Origin: an uncultured Prevotella sp.
GTDB taxonomy: Bacteria; Bacteroidota; Bacteroidia; Bacteroidales; Bacteroidaceae
Direction: 5' to 3'
Length of the DNA: 14,578 bases
NCBI GenBank assembly: GCA_900557035.1
Contig: USRA01000052.1
Coordinates: 1 to 14,578, forward strand
Below are positions 13,345 through 14,578 of the stretch, piece after piece. The position numbers were made by a program, and so were the translations under genes. Every line of letters starts with the position of its first letter. The stretch's first letter is position 1. Below the pieces are notes generated by a model that ran no database searches, had not been told where the DNA came from, and saw nothing but the letters and a program-made list of their open reading frames with translations.

Positions 13345-14578
13345 ATGGCTAAGAAATTTGCCGAGCACAATGGTCTGAATCTTACTCAGACAAACAATGA
13401 CGTACTAGCAGCGTGGGAGAAAAATGATATCTTCCACAAGTCTATCGATGAGCGTGAAGGCTGCCCTCAGTTTATCTTCTTCGAGGGTCCTCCATCTGCT
13501 AATGGCCACCCGGGTATTCACCACGTGTTGGCACGTAGTATCAAGGATACTTTCAACAGATACAAGACGATGAAGGGATTCCAGGTTCACCGTAAGGCGG
13601 GATGGGATACCCACGGACTCCCTGTTGAACTCGGTGTCGAGAAGGAACTCGGCATCACCAAGAAGGATATCGACAACAAGGCTTCTGAGAAGTATATCTC
13701 TACAGAAGACTACAACCACAAGTGCCGCGAGAACGTGATGAAGTTCACCGCTGAGTGGCGCGAGTTGACCGAGAAGATGGGTTACTTCGTAGATCTCGAT
13801 CATCCTTATATCACCTACGATAACAAGTTTATCGAGACACTCTGGTGGCTCCTCAAGCAGCTCTACAACAAGGGCCTGCTCTACAAGGGTTACACCATCC
13901 AGCCATACTCTCCAGGTGCAGGTACAGGTTTGAGCTCTCACGAGTTGAACCAGCCTGGATGCTATCGCGATGTAAAGGACCTTACCACCACAGCCCAGTT
14001 CCTCATCAAGGATCCTAAGGCTGAGTGGACCAAGTGGGGCAAGCCATACTTCATCGCATGGACCACTACACCTTGGACTTTGCCATCAAACGTGGCTCTC
14101 TGTGTGGGTCCTAAGATTGACTATGTAGCCATCGAGACCTACAACCTCTATAATGGCGAGCCTATGACACTCGTGATGGCTGAGGCTTTGGTAGGTTCAT
14201 ATCTCAAGGCAGACCAGGAGTGCAAGGAGGGCGATCTCCTGCCATTCGACAAGGAGAAGAAGCAGTGCCCATGGCGCATTATCGACCACATGAAGGGTAC
14301 AGAACTCGAAGGCTTGCACTACGAGCAGCTCCTGCCATGGGTGAAGCCATGCGAGAAGGTTGATGCTTTTGCTCCAGCTTTCGTTACAGAATATGCTGCT
14401 GCTCATCCTGAGAAGGTATTCGCTTCTGAGGATGGCCGAGATAAGTTCGTTGAGATGGATAGCGAGGCTTTCCGCGTAATCCTCGGCGACTATGTTACTA
14501 CCGATGACGGTACAGGTATCGTGCACATCGCTCCTACATTCGGTGCCGATGATGCCAAGGTGGCTAAGGATGCCAACA
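13345..14578 (+). CDS. ileS: Isoleucyl-tRNA synthetase, long type with GIHH signature (3' end outside window)
   Basis: Charges tRNA-Ile with isoleucine; a class I aminoacyl-tRNA synthetase. The first 411 codons are present and still open at the window edge. The ATP-binding signature normally written HxGH reads GIHH at residues 57-60, within GPPSANGHPGIHHVLAR. The isoleucine-pocket motif GWDTHGLPVE is at 86-95. The CP1 editing domain starts around 185 with the threonine-rich editing motif WTTTPWTLPSN at 239-249, and the conserved editing aspartate motif GADD lies near the window end. Sequence style matches the long eukaryote-like bacterial IleRS (type 2), as I recall for Bacteroidota. The start ATG follows an A-rich leader and its own promoter. 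KMSKS and the anticodon-binding domain lie beyond the window. Confidence 0.96.
   Translation, partial: MAKKFAEHNGLNLTQTNNDVLAAWEKNDIFHKSIDEREGCPQFIFFEGPPSANGHPGIHHVLARSIKDTFNRYKTMKGFQVHRKAGWDTHGLPVELGVEKELGITKKDIDNKASEKYISTEDYNHKCRENVMKFTAEWRELTEKMGYFVDLDHPYITYDNKFIETLWWLLKQLYNKGLLYKGYTIQPYSPGAGTGLSSHELNQPGCYRDVKDLTTTAQFLIKDPKAEWTKWGKPYFIAWTTTPWTLPSNVALCVGPKIDYVAIETYNLYNGEPMTLVMAEALVGSYLKADQECKEGDLLPFDKEKKQCPWRIIDHMKGTELEGLHYEQLLPWVKPCEKVDAFAPAFVTEYAAAHPEKVFASEDGRDKFVEMDSEAFRVILGDYVTTDDGTGIVHIAPTFGADDAKVAKDAN

Noticed and set aside
1..14578. A hidden defence, secretion or biosynthetic gene system
   Set aside because: Every long coding region is accounted for by a known housekeeping family, and no unexplained gap is large enough for more than a small peptide.

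Overview
This window looks like a housekeeping stretch of a Bacteroidota chromosome, most likely a gut or oral Prevotella/Segatella-type member of the Bacteroidales. The evidence is the protein content: a Bacteroides-like dipeptidyl peptidase III, a DUF2027-Smr protein, an IleRS of the long type, and atpA-atpG as the last genes of the ATP synthase cluster. The promoters agree, with several TAnnTTTG -7 boxes, and starts are mostly preceded by A-rich leaders rather than strong Shine-Dalgarno sites. The assignment rests on recognition from memory, not on a search.

Layout. Positions 1-2492 (+): the 3' end of an ATP synthase operon, atpA (5' end cut off by the window) and atpG. 2525-2570: a strong bidirectional terminator, followed directly by eight 7-bp repeats. 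2693-4558 (-): recQ, convergent with atpG. 4559-4817: a divergent promoter region. 4818-6881 (+): dipeptidyl peptidase III (M49), followed by a Nudix hydrolase (6985-7485, +). 7480-7912: a 430-bp gap between convergent genes, filled by a palindromic repeat element. 7913-9482 (-): an AlkD-like HEAT-repeat gene and ispE, separated by an array of an 18-bp repeat. 9483-9801: a divergent promoter region. 9802-12957 (+): a DUF2027-Smr protein and glutamine-dependent NAD+ synthetase (nadE), 6 bp apart. 12973-13116 (+): a probable 47-residue membrane peptide gene, then hairpins and a terminator. 13345 to the end (+): the 5' part of ileS.

The genes serve energy conservation (F1Fo ATPase), DNA maintenance (RecQ, possibly the AlkD-like protein), peptide catabolism (DPP III), isoprenoid and NAD synthesis (IspE, NadE) and translation (IleRS). 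I see no tRNA, rRNA, CRISPR array, transposase, phage gene, defence cassette or biosynthetic cluster.

I did not find a convincing new multi-gene system. The unusual material is in the gene junctions and in a few protein details. The junction signals are a ~140-bp-arm inverted repeat with nested small repeats, three other short tandem repeat families, and a chain of hairpins around a small ORF. The protein signals are a GIHH active-site signature in IleRS, a long insertion in the ATP synthase gamma subunit at the place where chloroplast gamma carries its regulatory insert, and an AlkD-like protein whose expected catalytic Trp and Asp positions read Gln and Glu.
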